A DNA stretch of 64,000 nt from Euonymus europaeus. Lineage: Eukaryota; Streptophyta; Magnoliopsida; Celastrales; Celastraceae. A program made the translations under genes and the position numbers. This document shows, piece after piece, positions 34,461-48,600 of the stretch. Every line of letters begins with the position of its first letter. The first letter of the stretch is position 1. The DNA lies in assembly GCA_963580455.1 (NCBI GenBank), contig OY756962.1, positions 12,480,001-12,544,000 on the forward strand, written 5' to 3'. Below the pieces are notes generated by a model, which had not been told where the DNA came from, made no database searches, and saw only the letters and a program-made list of their open reading frames with translations.

Positions 34461-37400
34461 AAGGAGAGTTGAGCAATTCCAAACCGTGAAAGTTGCTCGG
34501 TATGCACTTTTTATTATTTCTTTATGTACAAAATTACTTGTATTCGCTTCGTAAATTGTTTTGTTGTCAAGAGAACAAATTTTGGTCTAAATTTGGCAAA
34601 ACTATTAAAAACAACTCCATCGAGAGAGTTGATAAATTTCGGGCTGTTAATGTTGCTCAGTGTACTTTTTTATTATTCTTCTATTTCAAATTTAACGAGT
34701 ATAAGCTTCCTAGATTATTTCGATGCCAAAACACCAGCTTTCTATGACAAATAGACAAAACGGTTAAAAAGCTCCTCCGTAAGGAGAGTTGAGCAATTCC
34801 GAAGCACCAAAGTTGTTCTGTGTACACTATTTATTGTTCTTCTATGTCAAATTTGACGAGTAAAAGCTTCCTAGATTATTTCGATGCCAAAACACCAACT
34901 TTCTATGACAAATAGATAAAACGGTTAAAAAGCTCCTCCGTAAGGAGAGTTGAGCAATTCTGAAACACCAAAGTTGCTCTGTGTACACTTTATATTGTTC
35001 TTCTATGTTAAATTTTACGAGTATAAGCTTCCTAGATTATTTCGATGCTAAAACACCAATTTTCTATGAAAAATAAACAAAACCGTTAAATGCCCCTCCA
35101 TAAGGAGAGTTGAGAAATTCGGAACCATGAAAGTTGCTCAAATTTCACTTTTTATTATTTCTTTATGTCCAGAATTACTAGTATTGGCTTCGTAAACTGT
35201 TTTATTGTCTGGAGAACAAGTTTCGGTCTAATATTTGCAAAACTATTAAAAACAACTCCATCGAGAGAGTTGAGCAATTTCGTGCCATCGAAGTTGCTCG
35301 GTGTACACATTTTATTGTCTTTCTATGTCAAATTTTATTAGTATGAGCTTCCTATATTTTTTCGATGCCAAAACACCAACCTTCTATAAGAAATGGAAAA
35401 AACCGTTAAAAGCTCCTCCATAAGGAGAGTTGAGCAATTCCGAACCGTCAAAGTTGCTCTGTATGCACTTTTTATTATTTCTTTATCTCCAAAATTACTT
35501 ATATTCGCTTCGTAAATTGTTTTGTTGTCAAGAGAACAAATTTTGGTCTAAATTTCGCAAAACTATTAAAAACAACTCCATCGAGAGAGTTGATAAATTT
35601 TGGGCTGTCAATGTTGCTCGGTGTACACTTTTTATTGTTCTTCTATGTCAAATTTAACGAGTAAAAGCTTGCTTGATTATTTCAATGCCAAAACACCAAC
35701 TTTCTATGACAAATAGATAAAACGGTTAAAAAGCTCCTCCATAAGGAGAGTTGAGCAATTCTGAACCACTAAAGTTGCTCTGTGTATACTTTATATTGTT
35801 CTTCTATGTCAAATTTTACGAGTATAAGCTTCCTAGATTATTTCGATGCCAAAACACCAATTTTCTATGAAAAATAGACAAAACCGTTAATTGCCTCTCC
35901 ATAAGGAGAGTTGAGAAACTCGGAACCATGAAAGTTGCTCGAATTTCACTTTTTATTGTTTCTTTATGTACAAAATTACTAGTATTCGCTTCGTAAACTG
36001 TTTTGTTGTCTGGAGAACAAGTTTCGGTCTAATATTTGCAAAACTATTAAAAACAAACCCATCGAGAGAGTTGAGCAATTTCGTGCCATCGAAGTTGCTC
36101 GGTGTAAACATTTTATTGTCTTTCTATGTCAAATTTTACGAGTATAAGCTTCATATATTATTTCAATGCCAAAACACCAACCTTTTATGAAAAATAGACA
36201 AAACCGTTAAAAGCTCCTCCATAAGGAGAGTTGAGCGATTCCGAACCATGAAAGTTGCTCTGTATGCACTTTTTATTGTTTCTTTATGTCCAGAATTACT
36301 AGTATTCACTTCATAAATTGTTTTTTTGTCAAGAGAACAAATTTCGGTCTAAATTTGCCAAAACTATGAAAAACAACTCCATCGAGAGAGTTGACCAATT
36401 TCATGCCATCAAAGTTGCTCAGTATACAGTTTTTATTGTTCTTCTATGTCAAATTTTATGAGTATAAGCTTCCTAGATTATTTCGATGCTAAAACGTCAC
36501 CTTTCTATGACAAATGCACAAAAATCATTAAGAGCTCCACAATAGATAGAGTGGAGCAACTTCGGACCATCAAAGTTCCTCGGTGTACACTTCTTATTGT
36601 TCTTCTATGTCAAATTTGACTAGTATAAGCTTCCTAGATTATTTCGATGCCAAAACACCAACTTTCTATGAAAAATGGACAAAAACGTTAAAAGCTCCTC
36701 CATAAGGAGCGTTGAGCAATTCCGAACCATGAAAGTTGCTCGGTATGCAATTTTTATTATCTTTATGTCCAAAATTACTAGTATTCTCTTCGTAAATTTT
36801 TTTGTTGTAAAAAGAACAAATTTCGGTCCAAATTTGGCAAAACAATTAAAAACAACTCCATCGAGAGAGTTGAGAAATTTTGGGCTGTCAAAGTTGCTCT
36901 GTGTACACTTTTTATTGTTCTTCTATGCCAAATTGGACTAGTATAAGCTTCCTAGATTATTTCGATGCCAAAACACCAACTTTCTATGAAAAATGGACAA
37001 AAACGTTAAAAGCTCCTACATAAGGAGAGTCGAGCAATTCTGAACCATAAAAGTTGCTCGGTATGCACTTTTTATTGTTTCTTTATGTCCAAAATTACTA
37101 GTATTCTCTTCGTAAATTGTTTTGTTGTCAAAAGAACAAATTTCGGTCCAAATTTGGCAAAACAATTAAAAACAACTCCGTCGAGAGAGTTGAGAAATTT
37201 GGAGCTGTCAAAGTTCCTCTGTGTACACTTTTTATTGTTCTTTAATGTCAAATTTTATGAGTATAATCTTCCTAGATTATTTTGATGCCAAAACGTCACC
37301 TTTCTATGACAAATGCATAAAAACCGTTAAGAGCTCCACCATAGATAGAGTTGAGCAACTTCGGACCATCAAAGTTTTTCGGAGTACACTTTTTATTGTT

Positions 37401-38495
37401 CTTCTATGTCAAATTTTACGAGTATAAGCTTCCTAGATTATTTCGATGCCAAAACGTCACCTTTCTATAACAAATGCACAAAAACCGTTAAGAGCTCCAC
37501 CATAGATAGAGTTGAGCAACTTCGGACCATAAAGGTTCCTCGGTCTACACTTTTTATTGTTCTTCTATTTCAAATTTGACGAGTATAAGCTTCCTACATT
37601 ATTTCGATGCCAAAACATCAACTTTCTATGAAAATGGACAAAACCGTTAAAACCTCCTCCATAAGTAAAGTTGAGCAATTCCGAACCGTGAAAGTCGCTC
37701 GGTATGCACTTTTTATTGTTTCTTTATGTCCAAAATTACTAGTATTCGCCTCGTAAATTGTTTTGTTGTCAAGAGAGCAAATTTCAGTCCAAATTTGGCA
37801 AAACTATTAAAAACAACTCCATCAAGAGAGTTGAGCAATTTCGTGCTGTCAAAGTTCCTCGGTGTATACTTTTTATTGTTCTTTTATGTCAAATTTAACG
37901 AGTATAAGCTTCCTAGATTATTTCGATGCCAAAACACCGACTTTCTATGACAAATAGACTAAACAGTTAAAATGCTCCTCCGTAAGGAGAGTTGATCAAT
38001 TCCGAACCAGCAAAGTTGCTCTGTGTACACTTTTTATTGTTCTTCTATGTCAAATTTAACGAGTATAAGCTTCCTAGATTATTTCGATGCCAAAACACCA
38101 TCTTTCTATGAAAAATAGACAAAACGGTTAAAATGCTCCTCCGTAAGGAGAGTTGAGCAATTCTGAACCACCAAAGTTGCTCTGTGTACACTTTCTATTA
38201 TTCTTCCATGCCAAATTTTACGAGTATAAGCTTCCTAGATTATTTCAATGCCAAAACACCAACCTTCTATGAAAAATAGACAAAACCGTTAAAAGCTCCT
38301 TCATAAGGAGAGTTGAGCAATTCCGAACCATGAAAGTTGCTCTATATGAACTTTTTATTGTTTCTTTATGTCCAAAATTACTAGTATTTGCTTCGAAAAT
38401 AGGTTTTTTGTCAAGAGAACAAATTTCGGTCTAAATTTGTTAAAAGTATTAAAAACAACTCCATCGAGAGAGTTGACCAATTTCGTGCCATCATA

Positions 38496-38624
38496 GTTGC
38501 TCTGTGTACACTTTTTATTGTTCATCTATGACAAATTTTACGAGTATAAGCTTCCTAGATTATTTCGATGCCAAAACGTCACCTTTCTATGACAAATGCA
38601 CAAAAACCGTTTCGGGCTGTCACT
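38496..38624. repeat. Shortened 129-bp A/C hybrid monomer (copy 1)
   Basis: A type A monomer runs to CACAAAAACCGTT and then joins TCGGGCTGTCACTG, the end of a type C unit, so the unit is 129 bp. Because 129 is divisible by three, a frame stays open across it by chance. The same junction occurs near 43938 and 48062. Confidence 0.82.
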
Positions 38625-41515
38625 GTTGCTCGGTGTACACTTTTAATTGTTCTTCTATGTCAAATTTAACAAGTATAAGCTTCCTAGATTATTTCGATGC
38701 CAAAACACTTACTTTCTATGACAAATAGATAAAACGGCTAAAAGGTCCTCCGTAAGAAGAGTTGAGCAATTTTGAACCACCAAAGTTGCTCTGTGTACAG
38801 TTTATATTGTTCTTCTATGTCAAATTTTACGGGTATAAGCTTCCTAAATTATTTTGAAGCCAAAACACCAACTTTCTATGAAAAATAGACAAAGCCGTTA
38901 AATGCCCCTCCATAAGGAGAGTTGAGAAATTCGGAACCATGAAAGTTGCTCGAATTTCACTTTTTATTATTTCTTTATGTCCAAAATTACTAGTATTCGC
39001 TTCGTAAACCATTTTGATGTCTGGAGAACAAGTTTCGGTCCAATATTTGCAAAACTGTTAAAAACAAACCCATCGAGACAGTTGAGCAATTTCGTGCCAT
39101 CGAAGTTGCTCGGTGTACACATTTTATTGTCTTTCTATGTCAAATTTTACGAGTATAAGATTCCTATATTATTTCGATGCCAAAACACCAACCTTCTATG
39201 AAAAATGGACAAAATCGTTAAAAGCTCCTCCATAAGGAGAGTTTAGCAATTCCGAACCATGAAAGTAGCTCTGTATGCACTTTTTATTGTTTCTTTATGT
39301 CCAGAATTACAAGTCTTCGCTTCGTAATATGTTTTTTTGTCAAGAGAACAAATTTGGGTCTAAATTTGGCAAAACTATGAAAAACAACTCCATCGACAGA
39401 GTTGACCAACTTCGTGCCATCAAAATTGCTCTGTATACACTTTTTATTGTTCTTCTATGTCAAATTTTACGAGTATAAGCTTCCTAGATTATTTCGATGC
39501 CAAAACGTCACCTTTCTATGACAAATGCACAGAAACTGTTAAGAGCTCCACCATAGATAGAGTTGAGCAACTTCGGACCATCAAAGTTCCTCGGTGTACA
39601 CTTTTTGTTGTTCTTCTATGTCAAATTTTACGAGTATAAGCTTCATAGATTATTTCGATGCCAAAACACCAACTTTCTATGAAAAATGGACAAAACCGTT
39701 AAAAGCTCCTCCCTAAGGACATTTGAGCAATTCCGAACGATGAAAGTCGCTCGGTATGCACTTTTTATTGTTTCTTTATGTCCAAAATTACTATTATTCG
39801 CCTCGTAAATTGTTTTGTTATCAAGAGAACAAATTTCGGTCCAAATTCGGCAAAACTATTAAAAACAACTCCATCGAGAGAGTTGAGCAATTTCATGCTG
39901 TCAAAGTTGCTCGGTGTACAATTTTTATTGTTCTTCTATGTCAAATTTAACGAGTATAAGCTTCCTAGATTATTTCGATGTCAAAACACCGACTTTCTAT
40001 GACAAATAGACTAAACGGTTAAAAAGCTCCTCCATAAGGAGAGTTGAGCAATTCCGAACCACCAAAGTTGCTCTCTGTACACTTTTTATTGTTCTTCCAT
40101 GTCAAATTTTACGAGTATAAGCTTCCTAGATTTTTTCGACGGCAAAACATCACCTTTCTATGACAAATGCACAAAAACCGTTAAGAGCTCCACCATAGAT
40201 AGAGTTGAGCAACTTCGGACCATCAAAGTTCCTCGGTATACACTTTTTACTGTTCTTCTATTTGAAATTTGACGAGTATAAGCTTCCTAGATTATTTCGA
40301 TGCCAAAACATCAACTTTCTATGAAAAATGGACAAAACCGTTAAAACCTCCTCCATAAGTAAAGTTGAGCAATTCCGAACCGTGAAAGTCGCTCGGTATG
40401 CACTTTTTATTGTTTCTTTATGTCCAAAATTACTAGTATTCGCCTCGTAAATTGTTTTGTTGTCAAGAGAGCAAATTTCAGTCCAAATTTGGCAAAACTA
40501 TTAAAAACAACTCCATCAAGAGAGTTGAGCAATTTCGTGCTGTCAAAGTTCCTCGGTGTATACTTTTTATTGTTCTTTTATGTCAAATTTAACGAGTATA
40601 AGCTTCCTAGATTATTTCGATGCCAAAACACCGACTTTCTATGACAAATAGACTAAACAGTTAAAATGCTCCTCCGTAAGGAGAGTTGATCAATTCCGAA
40701 CCAGCAAAGTTGCTTGTGTACACTTTTTATTGTTCTTCTATGTCAAATTTAACGAGTATAAGCTTCCTAGATTATTTCGATGCCAAAACACCATCTTTCT
40801 ATGAAAAATAGACAAAACGGTTAAAATGCTCCTCCGTAAGGAGAGTTGAGCAATTCTGAACCACCAAAGTTGCTCTGTGTACACTTTCTATTATTCTTCC
40901 ATGCCAAATTTTACGAGTATAAGCTTCCTAGATTATTTCGATGCCAAAAAACCAACTTTCTATGAAAAATAGACAAAACCGTTAAATGCTCCTCCATAAG
41001 GAGAGTTGAGAAATTCAGAACTATGAAAGTTGCTCGAATTTCACTTTTTATTATTTCTTTATGTCCAAAATTACTAGTATTCGCTTCGTAAATTGTTTTT
41101 TTGTCAAGAGAACAAATTTCGGTCTAAATTTGGCAAAACTATTAAAAACAACTCCATCGAGAGAGTTGACCAATTTCGTGCCATCAAAGTTGGTCTGTGT
41201 ACACTTTTTATTGTTCTTCTATGTAAAATTTTACGAGTATAAGCTTTCTAGATTTTTTCGATGTTAAAACGTCAACTTTCTATGACAAATGCACAAAAAT
41301 CAATAAGAGCTCCACAATAGATAGAGTGGAGCAACTTCGGACAATCAAAGTTCCTCGGTGTACACTTCTTATTGTTCTTCTATGTCAAATTTGACGAGTA
41401 TAAGCTTCCTAGATTATTTCGATGCCAAAACACCAACTTTCTATGAAAAATGGACAAAACCGTTAAAAGTTCCTCCATAAGGAGAGTTGAGCAATTCCGA
41501 ACCATGAAAGTTGCT

Positions 41516-44500
41516 CTATATGAACTTTTTATTGTTTCTTTATGTCCAAAATTACAAGTAATCGGTTCAAAAATAGTTTTTTTGTCAAGAGAACAAATTT
41601 CGGTCCAAATTTGGCAAAACTATTAAAAACAACTCCATCGAGAGAGTTGAGAAATTTCGAGCTGTCAAAGTTGCTCTGTGCACACTTTTTATTGGTCTTC
41701 TATGTCAAATTTTACGAGTATAAGCTACCTAGATTATTTTGATGCCAAAACGTCACCTTTCTAGGACAAATGCACAAAAACCGTTAAGAGCTCCACGATA
41801 GATAGGGTTGAGCAACTTTGGACCATCAAAGTTTCTCAGAGTACACTTTTTATTGTTCTTCTATGTCAAATTTTATGAGTATAAGCTTCCTAGATTATTT
41901 CGATGCCAAAACACAAACTTTCTATGACAAATAGACAAAACGGTTAAAAAGCTCCTCCGTCAGGAGAGTTGAGCAATTTCGAACCAGCAAAGTTGCTATG
42001 TGTACACTTTTTATCGTTCTTCAATGTCAAATTTTACGAGTATATTATCAAAGTTGCTCGGTGTAAACATTTTATAGTTTTTTTATGTCAAATTTTACGA
42101 GTATAAGCTTCTTAGATTATTTCGATGCCAAAACGTAACCTTTCTATGACAAATCCACAAAAACCGTTAAGAGCTCCACCATAGATAGAGTTGAGCAACT
42201 TCGGACCATCAAAGTTCCTCGTTGTACACTTTTTATTGTTCTTCTATGTCAAATTTTACGAGTATATTATCAAAGTTGCTCGGTGTAAACATTTTATAGT
42301 TTTTTTATGTCAAATTTTACGAGTATAAGCTTCCTAGATTGTTTCGATGCCAAAACATAACCTTCCTATGACAAATCCACAAAAACCGTTAAGAGCTCCA
42401 CCATAGATAGAGTTGAGCAACTTCAGACCATCCAAGTTCCTCGTTGTACACTTTTTATTGTTCTTCTATGTCAAATTTGACGAGTATAAGATTCTTAGAT
42501 TATTTCGATGCCAAAACACCAATCTTCTATGAAAAATGGACAAAACCGATAAAAGCTCCTCCATAAGGAGAGTTGAGCGATTCCGAACCATGAAAGTTGC
42601 TCTGTGTGCACTTTTTATTGTTTCTTTATGTCCAGAATTACTAGTATTCGCTTCATAAATTGTTTTTTTGTCAAGAGAACAAATTTCGGTCCAAATTGGC
42701 AAAACAATTAAAAACAACTCCATCGAGAGAGTTGACCAATTTCATGCCATCAAAGTTCCTCTGCATACAGTTTTTATTGTTCTTCTATGTCAAATTTTAT
42801 GAGTATAAGCTTCCTAGATTATTTCGATGCTAAAACGTCACCTTTCTATGACAAATGCACAAAAATCGTTAAGAGCTCCACAATAGATAGAGTGGAGCAA
42901 CTTCGGACCATCAAAGTTCCTCGGTGTACACTTCTTATTGTTTTTCTATGTCAAATTTGACTAGTATAAGCTTCCTAGATTATTTCGATACCAAAACACC
43001 AACTTTCTATGAAAAATGGACAAAACCGTTAAAAGCTCCCCCATAAGGAGCGTTGAGCAATTCCGAACCATGAAAGTTGCTCTGTATGCACTTTTTATTA
43101 TTTCTTTATGTCCAAAATTACTAGTATTCTCTTCGCAAATTTTTTTATTGTAAAAAGAACAAATTTCGGTCCAAATTGGCAAAACAATTAAAAACAACTC
43201 CATCGAGAGAGTTGAGAAATTTTGGGCTGTCAAAGTTGCTCTGTGTACACTTTTTATTGTTCTTCTATGTCAAATTTTACGAGTATAAGCTTCCTAGGTT
43301 ATTTCGATGCCAAAACACCAACTTTCTATGACAAATAGACAAAACGGTTAAAAAGCTCCTCCGTAAGGAGAGTTGAGCAATTTCGAACCAGCAAAGTTGC
43401 TATGTGTACACTTTTTATTGTTCTTCAATGTCAAATTTTACGAGTATATTATCAAAGTTGCTCGGTGTAAACATTTTATAGTTCTTTTATGTCAAATTTT
43501 ACGAGTATAAGCTTCCTAGATTATTTCGAAGCCAAAACGTAACCTTTCTATGACAAATGCACAAAAACCGTTAAGAGCTCCACCATAGATAGAGTTGAGC
43601 AACATCGGACCATCAAAGTTCCTCGGAGTACACTTTTTATTGTTCTTCTATGTCAAATTTGACGAGCATAAGCTTCCTAGATTATTTCGATGCCAAAACA
43701 CCAACCTTCTATGAAAAATGGACAAAACCGTTAAAAGCTCCTTCATAAGGAGAGTTGAGCAATTCCGAACCATGAAAGTTGCTCTATATGAACTTTTTAT
43801 TGTTTCTTTATGTCCAAAATTACTAGTATTTGCTTCGAAAATAGGTTTTTTGTCAAGAGAACAAATTTCGGTCTAAATTTGTTAAAAGTATTAAAAACAA
43901 CTCCATCGAGAGAGTTGACCAATTTCGTGCCATCATAGTTGCTCTGTGTACACTTTTTATTGTTCATCTATGACAAATTTTACGAGTATAAGCTTCCTAG
44001 ATTATTTCGATGCCAAAACGTCACCTTTCTATGACAAATGCACAAAAACCGTTTCTGGCTATCACTGTTGCTCGGTGTACACTTTTAATTGTTCTTCTAT
44101 GTCAAATTTAACAAGTATAAGCTTCCTAGATTATTTCGATGCCAAAACACTAACTTTCTATGACAAATAGATAAAACGGCTAAAAAGGTCCTCCGTAAGA
44201 AGAGTTGAGCAATTTTGAACCACCAAAGTTGCTCTGTGTACAGTTTATATTGTTCTTCTATGTCAAATTTTACGAGTATAAGCTTCCTAGATTATTTTGA
44301 TGCCAAAACACCAACTTTCTATGAAAAATAGACAAAGCCGTTAAATGCCCTCCATAAGGAGAGTTGAGAAATTCGGAACCATGAAAGTTGCTCGAATTTC
44401 ACTTTTTATTATTTCTTTATGTCCAAAATTACTAGTATTCGCTTCGTAAACCATTTTGATGTCTGGAGAACAAGTTTCGGTCTAATATTTGCAAAACTGT

Positions 44501-45638
44501 TAAAAACAAACCCATCGAGACAGTTGAGCAATTTCGTGCCATCGAAGTTGCTCGGTGTACACATTTTATTGTCTTTCTATGTCAAATTTTACGAGTATAA
44601 GATTCCTATATTATTTCGATGCCAAAACACCAACCTTCTATGAAAAATGGACAAAACCGTTAAAAGCTCCTCCATAAGGAGAGTTTAGCAATTCCTAACC
44701 ATGAAAGTTGCTCTGTATGCACTTTTTATTGTTTCTTTATGTCCAGAATTACTAGTCTTCGCTTCGTAATATGTTTTTTTGTCAAGAGAACAAATTTCGG
44801 TCTAAATTTGGCAAAACTATGAAAAACAACTCCATCGAGAGAGTTGACCAACTTCGTGCCATCAAAGTTGCTCTGTATAAACTTTTTATTGTTCTTCTAT
44901 GTCAAATTTTACGAGTATAAGCTTCCTAGATTATTTCGATGCCAAAACGTCACCTTTCTTTGACAAATGCACAGAAACTGTTAAGAGCTCCACCATAGAT
45001 AGAGTTGAGCAACTTCGGACCATCAAAGTTCCTCGGTGTACACTTTTTGTTGTTCTTCTATGTCAAATTTTACGAGTATAAGCTTCCTAGATTATTTCGA
45101 TGCCAAAACACCAACTTTCTATGAAAAATGGACAAAACCGTTAAAAGCTCTTCCCAAAGGACATTTGAGCAATTCCGAACGATGAAAGTCGCTCGGTATG
45201 CACTTTTTATTGTTTCTTTATGTCCAAAATTACTAGTATTCGCCTCGTAAATTGTTTTGTTGTCAAGAGAACAAATTTCGATCCAAATTCAGCAAAACTA
45301 TTAAAAACAACTCCATCGAGAGAGTTGAGCAATTTCGTGCTGTCAAAGTTGCTCGGTGTATAATTGTTATTGTTCTTCTATGTCAAATTTAACGAGTATA
45401 AGCTTCCTAGATTATTTCGATGCCAAAACACCGGCTTTCTATGACAAATAGACTAAACGGTTAAAAAGCTCCTCCGTAAGGAGAGTTGAGCGATTCCGAA
45501 CCACCAAAGTTGCTCTGTGTACACTTTTTATTGTTCTTCCATGTCAAATTTTACAAGTATAAGCTTCCTAGATTTTTTCGACGGCAAAACATCACCTTTC
45601 TATGACAAATGCACAAAAATCAATAAGAGCTCCACAAT
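41516..45638. repeat. 4.12-kb higher-order repeat, copy 1
   Basis: This segment is followed by a second copy at an offset of 4123 (start) to 4124 bp (most of its length). It starts at CTATATGAACTTTTT inside a C monomer with the rare ATTACAAGTAATCGG. It contains 61-bp monomers near 42.0, 42.2 and 43.4 kb and the 129-bp hybrid near 43.94 kb. The unit is about 25.7 monomers, not a whole number, because it begins and ends at an out-of-register junction. Confidence 0.88.
43938..44066. repeat. 129-bp A/C hybrid monomer (copy 2)
   Basis: Same junction as at 38496, here with TTTCTGGCTATCACTG after ACCG. It lies 5442 bp after copy 1 and 4124 bp before copy 3. Confidence 0.82.
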
Positions 45639-48600
45639 CTATATGAACTTTTTATTGTTTCATTATGTCCAAAATTACAAGTAATCGGTTCAAAAATAGT
45701 TTTTTTGTCAAGAGAACAAATTTCGGTCCAAATTTGGCAAAACTATTAAAAACAACTCCATCGAGAGAGTTGAGAAATTTCGAGCTGTCAAAGTTGCTCT
45801 GTGCACACTTTTTATTGGTCTTCTATGTCAAATTTTACGAGTATAAGCTACCTAGATTATTTTGATGCCAAAACGTCACCTTTCTAGGACAAATGCACAA
45901 AAACCGTTAAGAGCTCCACGATAGATAGGGTTGAGCAACTTTGGACCATCAAAGTTTCTCAGAGTACACTTTTTATTGTTCTTCTATGTCAAATTTTATG
46001 AGTATAAGCTTCCTAGATTATTTCGATGCCAAAACACAAACTTTCTATGACAAATAGACAAAACGGTTAAAAAGCTCCTCCGTCAGGAGAGTTGAGCAAT
46101 TTCGAACCAGCAAAGTTGCTATGTGTACACTTTTTATCGTTCTTCAATGTCAAATTTTACGAGTATATTATCAAAGTTGCTCGGTGTAAACATTTTATAG
46201 TTTTTTTATGTCAAATTTTACGAGTATAAGCTTCCTAGATTATTTCGATGCCAAAACGTAACCTTTCTATGACAAATCCACAAAAACCGTTAAGAGCTCC
46301 ACCATAGATAGAGTTGAGCAACTTCGGACCATCAAAGTTCCTCGTTGTACACTTTTTATTGTTCTTCTATGTCAAATTTTACGAGTATATTATCAAAGTT
46401 GCTCGGTGTAAACATTTTATAGTTTTTTTATGTCAAATTTTACGAGTATAAGCTTCCTAGATTGTTTCGATGCCAAAACATAACCTTCCTATGACAAATC
46501 CACAAAAACCGTTAAGAGCTCCACCATAGATAGAGTTGAGCAACTTCGGACCATCCAAGTTCCTCGTTGTACACTTTTTATTGTTCTTCTTTGTCAAATT
46601 TGACGAGTATAAGATTCTTAGATTATTTCGATGCCAAAACACCAATCTTCTATGAAAAATGGACAAAACCGATAAAAGCTCCTCCATAAGGAGAGTTGAG
46701 CGATTCCGAACCATGAAAGTTGCTCTGTGTGCACTTTTTATTGTTTCTTTATGTCCAGAATTACTAGTATTCGCTTCATAAATTGTTTTTTTGTCAAGAG
46801 AACAAATTTCGGTCTAAATTTGGCAAAACTATGAAAAACAACTCCATCGAGAGAGTTGACCAATTTCATGCCATCAAAGTTCCTCTGCATACAGTTTTTA
46901 TTGTTCTTCTATGTCAAATTTTATGAGTATAAGCTTCCTAGATTATTTCGATGCTAAAACGTCACCTTTCTATGACAAATGCACAAAAATCGTTAAGAGC
47001 TCCACAATAGATAGAGTGGAGCAACTTCGGACCATCAAAGTTCCTCGGTGTACACTTCTTATTGTTTTTCTATGTCAAATTTGACTAGTATAAGCTTCCT
47101 AGATTATTTCGATGCCAAAACACCAACTTTCTATGAAAAATGGACAAAACCGTTAAAAGCTCCCCCATAAGGAGCGTTGAGCAATTCCGAACCATGAAAG
47201 TTGCTCTGTATGCACTTTTTATTATTTCTTTATGTCCAAAATTACTAGTATTCTCTTCGTAAATTTTTTTATTGTAAAAAGAACAAATTTCGGTCCAAAT
47301 TGGCAAAACAATTAAAAACAACTCCATCGAGAGAGTTGAGAAATTTTGGGCTGTCAAAGTTGCTCTGTGTACACTTTTTATTGTTCTTCTATGTCAAATT
47401 TTACGAGTATAAGCTTCCTAGGTTATTTCGATGCCAAAATACCAACTTTCTATGACAAATAGACAAAACGGTTAAAAAGCTCCTCCGTAAGGAGAGTTGA
47501 GCAATTTCGAACCAGCAAAGTTGCTATGTGTACACTTTTTATTGTTCTTCAATGTCAAATTTTACGAGTATATTATCAAAGTTGCTCGGTGTAAACATTT
47601 TATAGTTCTTTTATGTCAAATTTTACGAGTATAAGCTTCCTAGATTATTTCGAAGCCAAAACGTAACCTTTCTATGACAAATGCACAAAAACCGTTAAGA
47701 GCTCCACCATAGATAGAGTTGAGCAACATCGGACCATCAAAGTTCCTCGGAGTACACTTTTTATTGTTCTTCTATGTCAAATTTGACGAGCATAAGCTTC
47801 CTAGATTATTTCGATGCCAAAACACCAACCTTCTATGAAAAATGGACAAAACCGTTAAAAGCTCCTTCATAAGGAGAGTTGAGCAATTCCGAACCATGAA
47901 AGTTGCTCTATATGAACTTTTTATTGTTTCTTTATGTCCAAAATTACTAGTATTTGCTTCGAAAATAGGTTTTTTGTCAAGAGAACAAATTTCGGTCTAA
48001 ATTTGTTAAAAGTATTAAAAACAACTCCATCGAGAGAGTTGACCAATTTCGTGCCATCATAGTTGCTCTGTGTACACTTTTTATTGTTCATCTATGACAA
48101 ATTTTACGAGTATAAGCTTCCTAGATTATTTCGATGCCAAAACGTCACCTTTCTATGACAAATGCACAAAAACCGTTTCTGGCTATCACTGTTGCTCGGT
48201 GTACACTTTTAATTGTTCTTCTATGTCAAATTTAACAAGTATAAGCTTCCTAGATTATTTCGATGCCAAAACACTAACTTTCTATGACAAATAGATAAAA
48301 CGGCTAAAAAGGTCCTCCGTAAGAAGAGTTGAGCAATTTTGAACCACCAAAGTTGCTCTGTGTACAGTTTATATTGTTCTTCTATGTCAAATTTTACGAG
48401 TATAAGCTTCCTAGATTATTTTGATGCCAAAACACCAACTTTCTATGAAAAATAGACAAAGCCGTTAAATGCCCTCCATAAGGAGAGTTGAGAAATTCGG
48501 AACCATGAAAGTTGCTCGAATTTCACTTTTTATTATTTCTTTATGTCCAAAATTACTAGTATTCGCTTCGTAAACCATTTTGATGTCTGGAGAACAAGTT

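Larger units (their letters stand above)
30341..41515. repeat. Mosaic A/B/C satellite region right of the LTR
   Basis: About 11 kb of mixed monomers with partial segmental duplications: 30.8-31.3 against 37.1-37.55 kb (offset 6265), 32.84-33.48 against 41.9-42.55 kb (offset about 9064), 34.97-35.2 against 35.77-36.0 kb (offset 801, five monomers) and 37.56-38.25 against 40.25-40.95 kb (offset 2694). Shortened monomers occur at 31.74, 32.93, 33.15 and 38.5 kb. No gene is seen. Confidence 0.88.
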
